A program made the translations under genes and the position numbers. A stretch of 64,000 nucleotides of DNA from Pseudomarimonas arenosa (GTDB taxonomy: Bacteria; Pseudomonadota; Gammaproteobacteria; Xanthomonadales; Xanthomonadaceae), in contig NZ_JACYTR010000013.1 of the NCBI RefSeq assembly GCF_014841215.1, forward strand, positions 1 through 64,000, written 5' to 3'. Position 1 is the stretch's first letter. The number at the start of each line of letters is the position of its first letter. Under the pieces are notes generated by a model, which was given only the letters and a program-made list of their open reading frames with translations, ran no database searches and was not told the DNA's origin. Positions 11,006 through 20,900 of the stretch are shown here, piece after piece.

Positions 11006-14000
11006 CTATTCGCGTGGGAATGTAGTCGGCGCCGGCGGGGTTTGCGGTCGTTTCGGTGGGTTGCTCTCCAACTCGCGCAGCAGATGCGCCACTGCCGCCT
11101 CCAGAGTGGGATCGCGGTCATTGGCATAGGCTTCCGGCCGGTCGATCACTTCCACATCGGGGGCAACACCGGTGTCTTCGACGTCCCAGCGTCCCTCGGT
11201 ATCGAGGAAACGGAAGGTGGCGGCGAGAATGGTGCCGCCGTCGGCCAGACGCGGGTTGCTGCCCTGGATGCCAATCAAGCCGCCCCAGGTGCGCGTGCCG
11301 AACAGCTTGCCCAGGCCGAGCCGGCGGAAGTAGTAAGGCAAGGCGTCGCCACCGGAACTGGACTGGCCGTTGATCAGCATCGCCTTCGGGCCGAGATGAG
11401 AAAGCAGCGGCGTGGCGTAGGGCTCCAGCCCCTTCGACTTCCAGTAGTTAAGCGGGCTGCGTGCCAGTAGCTCGATCATGCGGTCGGGAATGAATCCGCC
11501 GCCGTTGTAGCGATCATCGAGGATCAGCGCATCGCGCGAGGCATAGGCCAGCAGGCCACGGAACATCTCGCGGCTTCCATCGACCGCGGTGTTCGGCAGA
11601 TGAATGTAGCCAATCCGACCGCCTGAGGCCTGTTCGACCATGCGGCGACGGCTCTCCACCCAGTCGAGATAGCGCAGATTGCCCTCTGAGGCGATCGGCT
11701 TGACCCGCTCGACCCGCGAGTCTGCACTCGGCGAACCTGCAACACGCAGTTCCACCACTTGGTCGGCCTTGCCTTCGAGCAGCTGGTAGACATTGGCCAC
11801 GCCGCGGGTCGACACACCATCAATGGCGAGGATCAGCTCACCCTCCTTGACCGAAACGCCGGGCTCGGTCAGCGGCGAACGACGGCTCTGGTCCCAGTTC
11901 TCGCCGCCAAAGATCCGCCCGACGCGCACATGGCCGCTGTCGTCGGGCTGCAGCTCTGCGCCAAGCAGGCCGCTGGCCACTCGCTTCACCCGCGGCTGGT
12001 CGCCACTCTCGACATAGACATGCCCGGCATTGGCCTCACCGGCGATCTCCGACAGCACATAGTCGAGGTCGGCACGACTGCCCAGATGCGGGATCAGGCC
12101 TTGATACTTGTCGCGAATCGCCAGCCAGTTCTGCCCATGCATGCCTTCGTCGTAGAACACGTCGCGCAGGATGCGCCAGGCATCCACATACAATTGCTGC
12201 CACTCGCGACGCGGCTCAACACGCAGTTTCAGCTCGGAAAGATCGAGTTTGTGCTTGTCGAAATCCTGCCCTGGCTTGGCGTCGATCAGGGCGAAATCCT
12301 TGCCGCGCCGTAGCAGAATCTGCTTGCCGTCGGCCGACAGTTCATAGCCGGTGATCTGCCCATAGCTGGTCGCTTCATCGGCATCACGGCCGAGATACTT
12401 CAGTTCGGCGCCACCACCATTGCCGCCATTGCTGACCGCTGCCACGTAGGCACCGTCCTGTCCGGCGGCGAGCCCGGCGTAGTTGCCGGGCGGCAGCTTC
12501 AAGGCCTGAACGCGCGACGCGAACCCCGGCAGATCGATCCGCAGCGGGGCCTTGTCCGATTTACCTGCGCCGCCCTCGGTCTTGCCGCCAGCACCCGCTT
12601 CGTCGCTCAGGTTGCGGTAGAACGGCTCGCCGTCGGCCTGCAGACTGGCGGCGTAAACGCGGGTTGCATTGGTGTAGAGGAAGTTGAATTCGAAGGCGCT
12701 GAAGGTCAGGTTGTAGTCGCGATCGGACAGAAAGTACAGCCAGCGCCCCTTGGGATCGAACACCGGGTTGCGTTCGCGACTTTCGTCACCGGTGAGCTGG
12801 TAGGTCTTGCCATCGGCGATCGAATACAACCAGATTGAACTGTTGTTGCTCTTGTTGACCTTGGCATAGGCCAGCCAGCGGCTATCCGGCGAGAACACGT
12901 AGTCATCCGGGCTGCCGTACTGCCCAACATCGACTTGCACCGAGGTTCCGGTGCTGACCTCGACCACGCTGAGCCGATGTAGCCGATCGGAAATGGCGAT
13001 GCGGCTGCTGTCCGGCGACCAGACCGGATTGAGGCGCCAGATATCGCCGCCCTGGGTCAGCTGGCGCGGCTGGCCACCGCCGTCCTGACGCCGCACGTAG
13101 AGCTCGTATTCACCGCTCTGATCGGAGTAGTAGGCCAGCCAGCGACCATCCGGCGACCAGCGCACGCTGTGCTCACGGGCGTCAGCGCTATGCGCCACAT
13201 TGCGGGTCGCGCCCTGTTTCACCGGCACAGTGAACAGCTCACCGCGGGCGGCGATAGCGACTCGCTCGGCACCCGGAGCGAGGCTGAAGGAATCGATGAA
13301 ATCGCGACCATCGACCCAGCGTGGCTGGGTTTCCGGCAAGTCGGCGGCGATCCGGATCGGAATCTCCCGGCTTTGCCCATCGGCCGGATCGAAGTGCCAC
13401 AGTGATCCGCCCTTCTCGAACACGATGCCGCCCGGGCCGGCGCTGGGCCAAAGCACATCAAAATCGCTGAACGCAGTGAGCTGGCTGGCGTCACCGCCGC
13501 TCGCCGGTACGCGATACAGGTTCAAGGTGCCGAGCTCACGATCGGACACGAAGTAGACCTGATCACCGATCCACATCGGCTGCTGGTCGGTACCGATATG
13601 GTCGGTCAGCTGCTTCGAAGTATTCGCGGCCAGATCGTAGGTCCAGACATCCTGAGCACGACCGCCGCGATAGCGTTTCCAGGTGCGGAATTCGCGGTCG
13701 ATCGGAGTGAACGCCAGCGACTGTCCATCCGGGCTGTAGCTGGCCCCGCCCGACTCGGGCATCGGCAGCGGGCGCTCCAGGCCGCCAGCGGCTGGCACGC
13801 AATAGGGTCGACCATTGCGCTCACCCCAGGGCGTGCGATTCATCCGCACCAGGATGCACTGGCCGTCCGGACTCCAATCCATCACCCGGTTATCCGTGCC
13901 ACCGCGCGGCGGCATCACGCCGACATCGTTGTACCAGGTCAGCTGGGTCGGCTCGCCGCCCGCGGCCGGCATCACGAATACCTGGCGGGTGCCGTTGTAC

Positions 14001-14254
14001 TCGGCGGAGAAGGCGATCTGGCGACCATCCGGACTGAACTTTGGATACAGCTCCTGCCCTTCGTGCGAAGTCAGACGGAACGCCGTGCCGCCGGCCAGCG
14101 GCGCGGTATACAGGTCGCCGGCATAGCTGAACACCACGCGGTCCTGATGAATATCGGCAAAGCGCAGCAGCTTGCTCGGGCTGTCGGTCTGTGCCGCAGC
14201 AGTGAAGCTGGCAGTGCCGAGCAACAGGGCGAGGGAAATCGTCGTGCGAACCAT
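11006..14254 (-). CDS. Tricorn-type S41 protease with N-terminal beta-propellers
   Basis: The 1082-residue protein begins with a Sec signal peptide ending in SFTAAAQT. Residues ~30-640 form repeated TolB/PD40 propeller blades with SPDGRQIAFS and SPDGRWLAYYSD motifs. After a linker come the tricorn core helical segment (residues ~690-760, with AGHVYVESGD supplying the likely catalytic His), a PDZ domain (~770-860) and an S41 serine protease domain with NGQSSSGGDALPYYF holding the nucleophilic Ser. Domain order and length match tricorn protease and its bacterial periplasmic homologues, which cut peptides released by larger proteases. It stands alone. A signal peptide suggests periplasmic action, unlike the cytosolic archaeal enzyme. 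Confidence 0.92.
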   Translation of the reverse strand: MVRTTISLALLLGTASFTAAAQTDSPSKLLRFADIHQDRVVFSYAGDLYTAPLAGGTAFRLTSHEGQELYPKFSPDGRQIAFSAEYNGTRQVFVMPAAGGEPTQLTWYNDVGVMPPRGGTDNRVMDWSPDGQCILVRMNRTPWGERNGRPYCVPAAGGLERPLPMPESGGASYSPDGQSLAFTPIDREFRTWKRYRGGRAQDVWTYDLAANTSKQLTDHIGTDQQPMWIGDQVYFVSDRELGTLNLYRVPASGGDASQLTAFSDFDVLWPSAGPGGIVFEKGGSLWHFDPADGQSREIPIRIAADLPETQPRWVDGRDFIDSFSLAPGAERVAIAARGELFTVPVKQGATRNVAHSADAREHSVRWSPDGRWLAYYSDQSGEYELYVRRQDGGGQPRQLTQGGDIWRLNPVWSPDSSRIAISDRLHRLSVVEVSTGTSVQVDVGQYGSPDDYVFSPDSRWLAYAKVNKSNNSSIWLYSIADGKTYQLTGDESRERNPVFDPKGRWLYFLSDRDYNLTFSAFEFNFLYTNATRVYAASLQADGEPFYRNLSDEAGAGGKTEGGAGKSDKAPLRIDLPGFASRVQALKLPPGNYAGLAAGQDGAYVAAVSNGGNGGGAELKYLGRDADEATSYGQITGYELSADGKQILLRRGKDFALIDAKPGQDFDKHKLDLSELKLRVEPRREWQQLYVDAWRILRDVFYDEGMHGQNWLAIRDKYQGLIPHLGSRADLDYVLSEIAGEANAGHVYVESGDQPRVKRVASGLLGAELQPDDSGHVRVGRIFGGENWDQSRRSPLTEPGVSVKEGELILAIDGVSTRGVANVYQLLEGKADQVVELRVAGSPSADSRVERVKPIASEGNLRYLDWVESRRRMVEQASGGRIGYIHLPNTAVDGSREMFRGLLAYASRDALILDDRYNGGGFIPDRMIELLARSPLNYWKSKGLEPYATPLLSHLGPKAMLINGQSSSGGDALPYYFRRLGLGKLFGTRTWGGLIGIQGSNPRLADGGTILAATFRFLDTEGRWDVEDTGVAPDVEVIDRPEAYANDRDPTLEAAVAHLLRELESNPPKRPQTPPAPTTFPRE

Positions 14255-14427
14255 GGCGGCCTCGGTCGTTGATCTGAACCGGCGACCCTAGCAGGACTCG
14301 GCAAGGCGAGGAAACTGGCCAAGGTCATGGGCGGCCGGAGCGCGCCCAAACTACGGCGGCCTGCCGGCGGTCACAGCCAGCGTGATCAGCGCGTCATAGG
14401 CCACAAGCCCCTGATGAGGCAGTCAGC

Positions 14428-14721
14428 ATGAACCCGATGCGTACTGTTCACGAAGCCATCACCCTGCCGTTCACCGCCGTTTTCGTGATCGGCATCTGTT
14501 TCTTCATCAACTGGATGACCTCACCCGGCCACTGGTGGGTGCAGTGGGTGGTCCTCGGCATGGGTATCGCGGTGATCTCGGCCTGGGCGCGAGCCATCAA
14601 ACTCGCTGTTATCGCCGGCCTGCTGGCGCTGGGCGGCAAGTGGGCCTACGAGCGCTGGGGCGAGCAGGGCAAGGCCAAGCTACGCGAGTTCCTGCAACCG
14701 CCGCCGCCTCCCGCTGACTGA
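14428..14721 (+). CDS. Small two-helix membrane protein of unknown function
   Basis: This 97-residue protein has two or three hydrophobic helices (TLPFTAVFVIGICFFINWM and WWVQWVVLGMGIAVISAW, then a shorter one near KLAVIAGLLALGG) and a charged, Pro-rich tail. The composition and codon use are gene-like, and GAGG lies about 10 bp before the ATG. A perfect 11-bp hairpin follows directly after the stop codon. I do not recognise the family. It is divergent from the tricorn-type protease. Confidence 0.7.
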   Translation: MNPMRTVHEAITLPFTAVFVIGICFFINWMTSPGHWWVQWVVLGMGIAVISAWARAIKLAVIAGLLALGGKWAYERWGEQGKAKLREFLQPPPPPAD

Positions 14722-14727
14722 GGTGAA

Positions 14728-14753
14728 GCCGGCCCGGAATGCTCCGGGCCGGC
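14728..14753 (+). terminator. Perfect hairpin after the small membrane protein gene
   Basis: GCCGGCCCGGA and TCCGGGCCGGC form an 11-bp perfect stem with a 4-base loop, seven bases after the stop codon. No T tract follows, so it may slow or protect the transcript end rather than act as a classical terminator. Confidence 0.5.
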
Positions 14754-14961
14754 TAGCAATGACGACTAACAGGCTGCCGAAAAACAGGCTGCTGAAACGA
14801 GTCTCAGCAACCTGCTAAACGCTCTGTTCAGAGCGCAAATCCGCCGAGTTCGGCACAGGTCCGAACTCGGTTCGGCCGCTTCGCGGCTACGTCGAGCTTC
14901 GCTCGAATACGCTGATCAACAACGTACGTTGTTGATCGCGGCGGTACATCCGTGCACCACA
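14754..14961. other. Non-coding region with repeated and palindromic segments
   Basis: No gene is visible. The stretch holds two near-identical ACAGGCTGCxGAAA segments (14769-14797). It also holds a sequence matching the reverse complement of 111-130 at 19 of 20 positions (14872-14891), and a perfect 24-bp palindrome at 14914-14937 built from GATCAACAACGT and its complement. These look like the remains of an extragenic repeat cluster between two transcription units that converge here. Confidence 0.6.
14914..14937. repeat. Perfect 24-bp palindrome
   Basis: GATCAACAACGT is followed directly by its own reverse complement. There is no loop, which is unusual for a transcription terminator and more typical of a protein-binding dyad or a recombination site. 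Confidence 0.7.
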
Positions 14962-14989
14962 GGAATCTCTGACCTTATTCAGAGATTCC
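14962..14989 (-). terminator. Hairpin directly after the RTX gene
   Basis: GGAATCTCTGA and TCAGAGATTCC form a perfect 11-bp stem with a 6-base loop, starting immediately beyond the RTX stop codon on the minus strand. No T tract follows. It may mark the 3' end of the long secretion-locus message. Confidence 0.5.
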
Positions 14990-17900
14990 CTAGAAATACG
15001 CACACTCACGCGGAGAGCGATGAGTGGGCGCAGGTTCGGCGCTTCCGGCCAAGGGCAGCTGCTGCGGACAATTGATCTCGATCAGCGAGGGATCAATGGC
15101 CGAACCGCCTTCTGCACCGAAGCCGGCCATGCCTTCCAGCAGGCGTCCCAGCTCACGCTGCAGGTCAGCATTCCGATCGGCCACCGGGCCACTCGGGAAG
15201 CCACCCACCGGTGCTTCGGGGCCGATGACCGGCGCAGCTGTGCGTTGAACCGTCGGCATCAAGCTCGGTGCTTCGCCCCACATCAGTTCGCGCAGGTACT
15301 CGATCTGCTCAGCAGAGTCGGCAAACTCGACCGTCTTGCCCGCCGTGAGCAGGCCATTGATGTCCTGTGCCGACAGGGCATAGCCGCCGTCACCAGGCTG
15401 CACATAGGCAATCGCCTGCTCGCCACCGAGGAAGTGGTTAAGTACGCGCACCTGCTGGGCCGAATCGCCATCCACGCGAATCAGTAGATCGTCGCCGTCA
15501 CGATGAAAGCTCAGCCGCTCGCGATCGACGCCATCGAAGTACACCCAATCACTGCCGCCACCGCGGTTGTCGATGGTGTCACTGCCATCACCGGCACGGA
15601 AGAAGTAGGTGTCGTTGCCGGCACCACCCTGCAACCAGTCGTTACCGTCTTCGCCGACCAGGGTGTCATCGCCGCTGCCACCCAGCAAGCGATCATCACC
15701 CGAGCCACTGAACGAGCCGTTTCCTCCGGACAGATAGTCATCGCCATCGCCACCTTCGAGTCGATCGTTTCCGGCGAAGGCAAACAGTTGGTCGTCACCG
15801 GCGAGACCACGGATCAGGTCAGTGTCATTGGTACCCAACAGTTGCTCCCCTGCGGCGCTACCTTCGATGGTGTTGGCGTAGTCGCCTTCACCCGGCTCAG
15901 GCTCGCCCGGATCCGGTTCGGGATCCGGATCAGGCGCGGGCGCGCCCGGCATTGGGCTGAGGCGAGCAGCGATCGCTGCCGGATTGAGCAGGCTTCCACC
16001 GGCCGGCTGGACATAATCCAAGGCGGAATCGGCGCCCAGGAAATGCCCCAGCACGCGCACGCTTTGAGCGAGATTGCCATCGACGTAGATGACCAGATCA
16101 TCGCCATCGCGACTGAAGCCGAGGCGATCCAGTGAGATGCCGTTGTTGAAGAACAGCACATCGGTGCCGCCGCCGCGATTGTCGATCACGTCTTGACCGC
16201 CGCCGTAAACGTAGTGGTCGTTGCCCGCACCACCCAGCATGGTGTCATCGCCGTCTTCGCCGGCCAGGGTGTCATTGCCGGCACCGCCTTCCAGGCGATC
16301 GTTGCCCGAGCCGTTACCGCTGCCATTGCCGCCGGCCAGGTAGTCGTTGCCATCGCCGCCTTGCAGCAGGTCGTCACCGGCGAATCCAAACAGCTGGTCG
16401 TTGCCGCCCAGACCGTTGAGGTGATCGCGACCATTGCTGCCCAGCAACTGCTCACCGGCGGCGGTGCCCTCGACCACGCGATCGAACTCACCACCCGTAC
16501 TTCCACCGGCAACCAGGGCGTTGATATCGGCCGTGGTCAGGTAGTTGCCACCGGCAGGCTGCACGAAGTCGATGGCGTGCTCACCACCGAGGAAGTGGTT
16601 CAGCACACGCAGTGCCGGCACCTCGTTGCCATCGATGCTGATCAGCAGGTCATCGCCGTCGCGGCTGAAGCTCAGACGATCGCGGGCCACGCCATTGACG
16701 AATACGCCGTCGAAGCCGCCGCCGCTGTTGTCGATCACATCGCTGCCCGAGTCGGCATCGATGACGTAGTGATCATCACCGGCGCCGCCGATCAGCAGGT
16801 CATCGCCGCCGCCACCGACCAGGGTGTCATTGCCGCTCAGCCCACTTAGCACATTGCTTGCGCTATTACCTGAGAGGTAGTTGTTCAACGCATTGCCGGT
16901 GCCATCAATGGCCTGACTGCCCTGCAGGAACAGGATCTCGACGTTGTCGCTCAGGCTGTGATCGACGGTCGCCTGGACCCGGTCGTTGCCGCCCCCGGCC
17001 TGCTCCACCACCACATCGTCCGCATGATCAACGATATAGGTATCGTCGCCGACCCCGCCCTCCAGGTGATCGGCATCGCTGCCGCCGTCGAGGTAGTCAT
17101 TGCCTTCACCACCGAACAGGCGATCCTGATCCTGACCACCGAACAGGGCATCGTTGCCGGCCAGGCCATGCAGCTCGTCCTCGCCCTGCCAGCCGCCGAG
17201 GCGGTTGTCGCCCGCATTGCCCTCGATCCGATTGTCGAGCTCGTTGCCGTTGCCGGTGATCACGCCGCTGCCAAGAATCAGGTTCTCGACATTGTCGGCC
17301 AGCACCAGATCGGTTTCGAAGTGCCGCTCGACGGTGTCTTCGCCCTGATCTTCGTGTTCCACCACCCGATCGCCGGCCGAGTCGATGATCATGTAGTCGT
17401 CGCCCCACCCACCGATCAGCTCGTCGTCGCCGGCGCCGCCGTCGAGACGGTTGTTGCCGTCATTGCCTTCGATCCGATTGTCGCCGGCATTACCGGTGCC
17501 GTTCAGATTCTGCTCGTGCAGCAGACGCAGATTTTCCAGCGTGTCGCCCAGCACATAGTCGATGCTGGCCTCGACAGTGTCCTCGCCTTCGGACTCCGCC
17601 TCGACCACCTGATCGTCAACGTGGTCCACCACATAGGTGTCGTTGCCGGCACCACCTTCCAGGTAGTCGGCACCCTCGCCGCCATCGAGTCGATTGTCAC
17701 TGCTGTTGCCGAATAGCTGCTCATCGCCGTCGTGACCGACCAGCTCATAGCCCGCACTTCCCTCGACCAGACGCAGCTCTTCGACATTGCCCGAAGAGCG
17801 GAAGTCGCTGCTGGCGTAGACGATGTCATGCCCCTCGCCAGCCGCTTCGATCACCTGGTCGCCCACATTGTCGACGTGATAGACGTCGTCACCGCTGCCA

Positions 17901-20900
17901 CCCAGCATCTGATCGCGACCGCTGCCACCATTCAGCACATCGTTGCCGGCATCGCCGTGCAACTCGTCGTCGCCGGCACGGCCTTCGAGCCGGTCATCCC
18001 CGGCCAGACCGCGCAGCACATTGCGTGCCGCATTGCCCTGCAAGGTATCGCTGCGCGCGCTGCCGCTGGCATCGATCTCGGCCTCGCCGACCAGTTCCAG
18101 CACCTCGACATTGTCAGGCAGACTCAGGCTGATCGAGCTTTGCACGCGATCGGTTCCTTGATCATCGTGTTCCACCACCTGATCGGCCGCACTGTCGACG
18201 CGGTAAACGTCGTCCCCGGCACCGCCTTCCATCAGGTCGTCACCGACGCCGCCATCCAGCAGGTCATTGCCTTCGCCACCGTACAGACGGTCATTGCCAG
18301 CAGCGCCCAACAGCTCGTCATCACCGTCTGCGCCGGCCAGATGATCAGCGTCGGCACCGCCGTCCAGACGGTCATTGCCTGCCCCGCCATCGAGGTGATC
18401 GCGCCCGGCTTCACCGAACAACTGGTCAGCGCCTTCACCGCCGGTGACAAGATCATCGCCTTCACCGGCGAAAATCACGTCATCACCGGCCAGACCGTCG
18501 ATCTCGTTGTTCAGTACATTGCCCTGAATCAGGTCCATCCGCGAGGTGCCCAGCAGCACCTGCAGATCAAGATCACTCGGCGAGAGCATCCACGGTGCGC
18601 CACTGCCCGAATCGATCATGATGCCGCCCAGCGCCAGTCCGGTGAGCTCGCTGAAGAACTGCTCCAGGCGGATTTCGTCGCCCTCGCTGGTGGCAAAGCT
18701 CACCACCAGGCTGGTGCCCTCGCGACGGAAGATCAGCTCATCGAGGCTGAGGTTGCTGATATAGATGGTGGTCTGACCTTGGCGATCAAGAATCGCATCG
18801 CGACCATCGCCACGGGCGAAGTAATAGCGGTCATCACCAGCGCCGCCGATCAGACGGTCATCGCCAAGGCCACCGATCAGCTGGTCGTCACCGATACCCC
18901 CGTGCAGCTCATCATTGCCTTCGCCGCCAAACAGGCGGTCGTCACCGTAACCACCGTCCAGGTGGTCGTTGCCGGCCTGGCCTTCGAGCAGATCGTTGCC
19001 ATCGTCGCCTTGCAGCCGGTCATTGCCCTCGCCGCCGAGCAGGCGATCATCGCCCTGGCCGCCATACAGCCGGTCATGACCCTCACCACCGCGCAACTGA
19101 TCGTTACCGTCCAGACCATACACCGTGTCATCGCCGGCCCCGCCATCGATCACATCATCCTCGGCATAGCCGGTCAGCTGATCGGCCTGTTCAGTACCAC
19201 GCAAGGCCTCGTTACGCAGCTGCAGGGCACTCCACACGGTGCCATCGGCGAAGCGGATCTCATTGATGCTACTGGCGCCCAGGCCATCATCGCTGAAGTG
19301 GTTGCGCACCCGCAGCCGATCGCCATTGGCAAAGCTGAGAATCAGATCCAGACCCTGGCGGGTGACCTGCACATCGCTGGCGCTGATGCCGGCCAGAAAC
19401 TCGATGCGATCCTGTCTGCCCGGGCTGTTGTCGTAGTTCTCGATTTCATCGCTGCCAAAGCCGGCGGCGAAGCGATAGGTATCGCTACCGGCACCGCCAT
19501 TCAGCCGGTCATTGCCATTGCCGCCGATCAGGATGTCATTGCCATTGCCACCCAGCAGGGTGTCATTACCGGCGCCGCCATTTAGCTGATCGTTGCCATC
19601 CAGGCCCATGATCTGATCGTCACCGCCGAGACCGTCAATAACATCGGCCACGATGCTGCCGTACAGCACATCGGCCTGCTCGGTCACCGGCAGAACGATA
19701 CGGGCCAGCAGGTCGTTGAGTGACCAGACGGTGCCATCGTGGAAGCGCACCGATTCCAGCACGCCCTCACGCAAATGGCCGTTTTCATCGAACACATTGT
19801 CGATGCGAATCGAGCCGGCCTCATCACCGCTGCCGATCTCGATCAGGATTGAGGTCATATCGCGACCGACGCGGATGTCCGCTGCGCTGATCCCTTCCAG
19901 GAACACCAACTGGTCGTTGCCCGAGGAATCGTAGATGCGATCGGCGCCGTCGCCAAGGCGATAGTAGTAGGTGTCATTGCCGGCACCGCCGCTCAGCTGG
20001 TCATCACCCAAACCACCGATGATCAGCTCGTCGATCGAACGGCCGAGCAGACGATCATTGTGATCGGTGCCGATCAGCGAGGGCGCATTGAACACAGGCG
20101 CCAGATCCGGCCAGTGCGCCAGCACCTGTCCGAAGGCCTGCTCCATGGCAGTGCGGAAGTCCGACGAGTAGGTGCCCAGGCCTCGCAACACCTCGACCGC
20201 CCGGCCAAGGGCGTCGAGATCGCCCTGGCTGCGCATCTCACCGGCAGCGCTCACGAATTCAGCCCAGTCGACCAAGGGCTGACGATAGCCAGAAGCCATG
20301 CCTCCTTGGACGAAATCAGAAAGCTCCGCATCGGTCTGCGCCAGCAATTGGGCGCGAACGAACTGGGCAAAGCGATTGAACTCGGCAATCAGTAACGGGG
20401 CGGCACCACCGTGCGGATTGGGGTCACGCTGCCCCCAGCACCATGTACCGAGATAGCCCCGCCCGACCAACTGTTCCAACACAATCAGTTGCCGCGCATC
20501 CATCACATGGCCATAGTGGCTCCTGGGGTCGCGGCTGTTCGGGTCGACATCGGTGACACCGGCCCACTGGAAGATCAGGCCTTCCAGCATTGCATCGCGT
20601 GCACCAGCATCGGTCTCCGCCATAAAGGCCTCTACCATCGCACGCAACACCGGGTCGCCGGCCATCGCCTGCCGCAGATCGGGCAGATTGCCAAAGCCAC
20701 GCGCGTTCGGCAGGCGCAACAGCTCGTTGCTGATCTCACCCTCGAAGTCGGCAATCCGCCGCCCGGCGTCGACGTCGAACCAGACATCGCTGACCGCTGC
20801 AGTGGAACCGTCTGTTCGAGTCGCTGTGCCTTCCTGGCGGTGCGCCTGGCCGGCGCTATCGATGCGAGTCGAATCCTGCCACTGGGTATTGATCGATGCG

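Noticed and set aside
17732-19585. A 617-codon open frame on the plus strand inside the RTX region, rich in Val, Ile, Ala and Thr.
   Set aside because: It is the antisense reading of the GGxGxD repeats. Codon pattern and repeat period follow the RTX gene.
15570-20060. Regularly spaced ~27-bp repeats that could be mistaken for a CRISPR array.
   Set aside because: The repeats encode the RTX nonapeptide in one frame, vary at third positions, and have no unique spacers.
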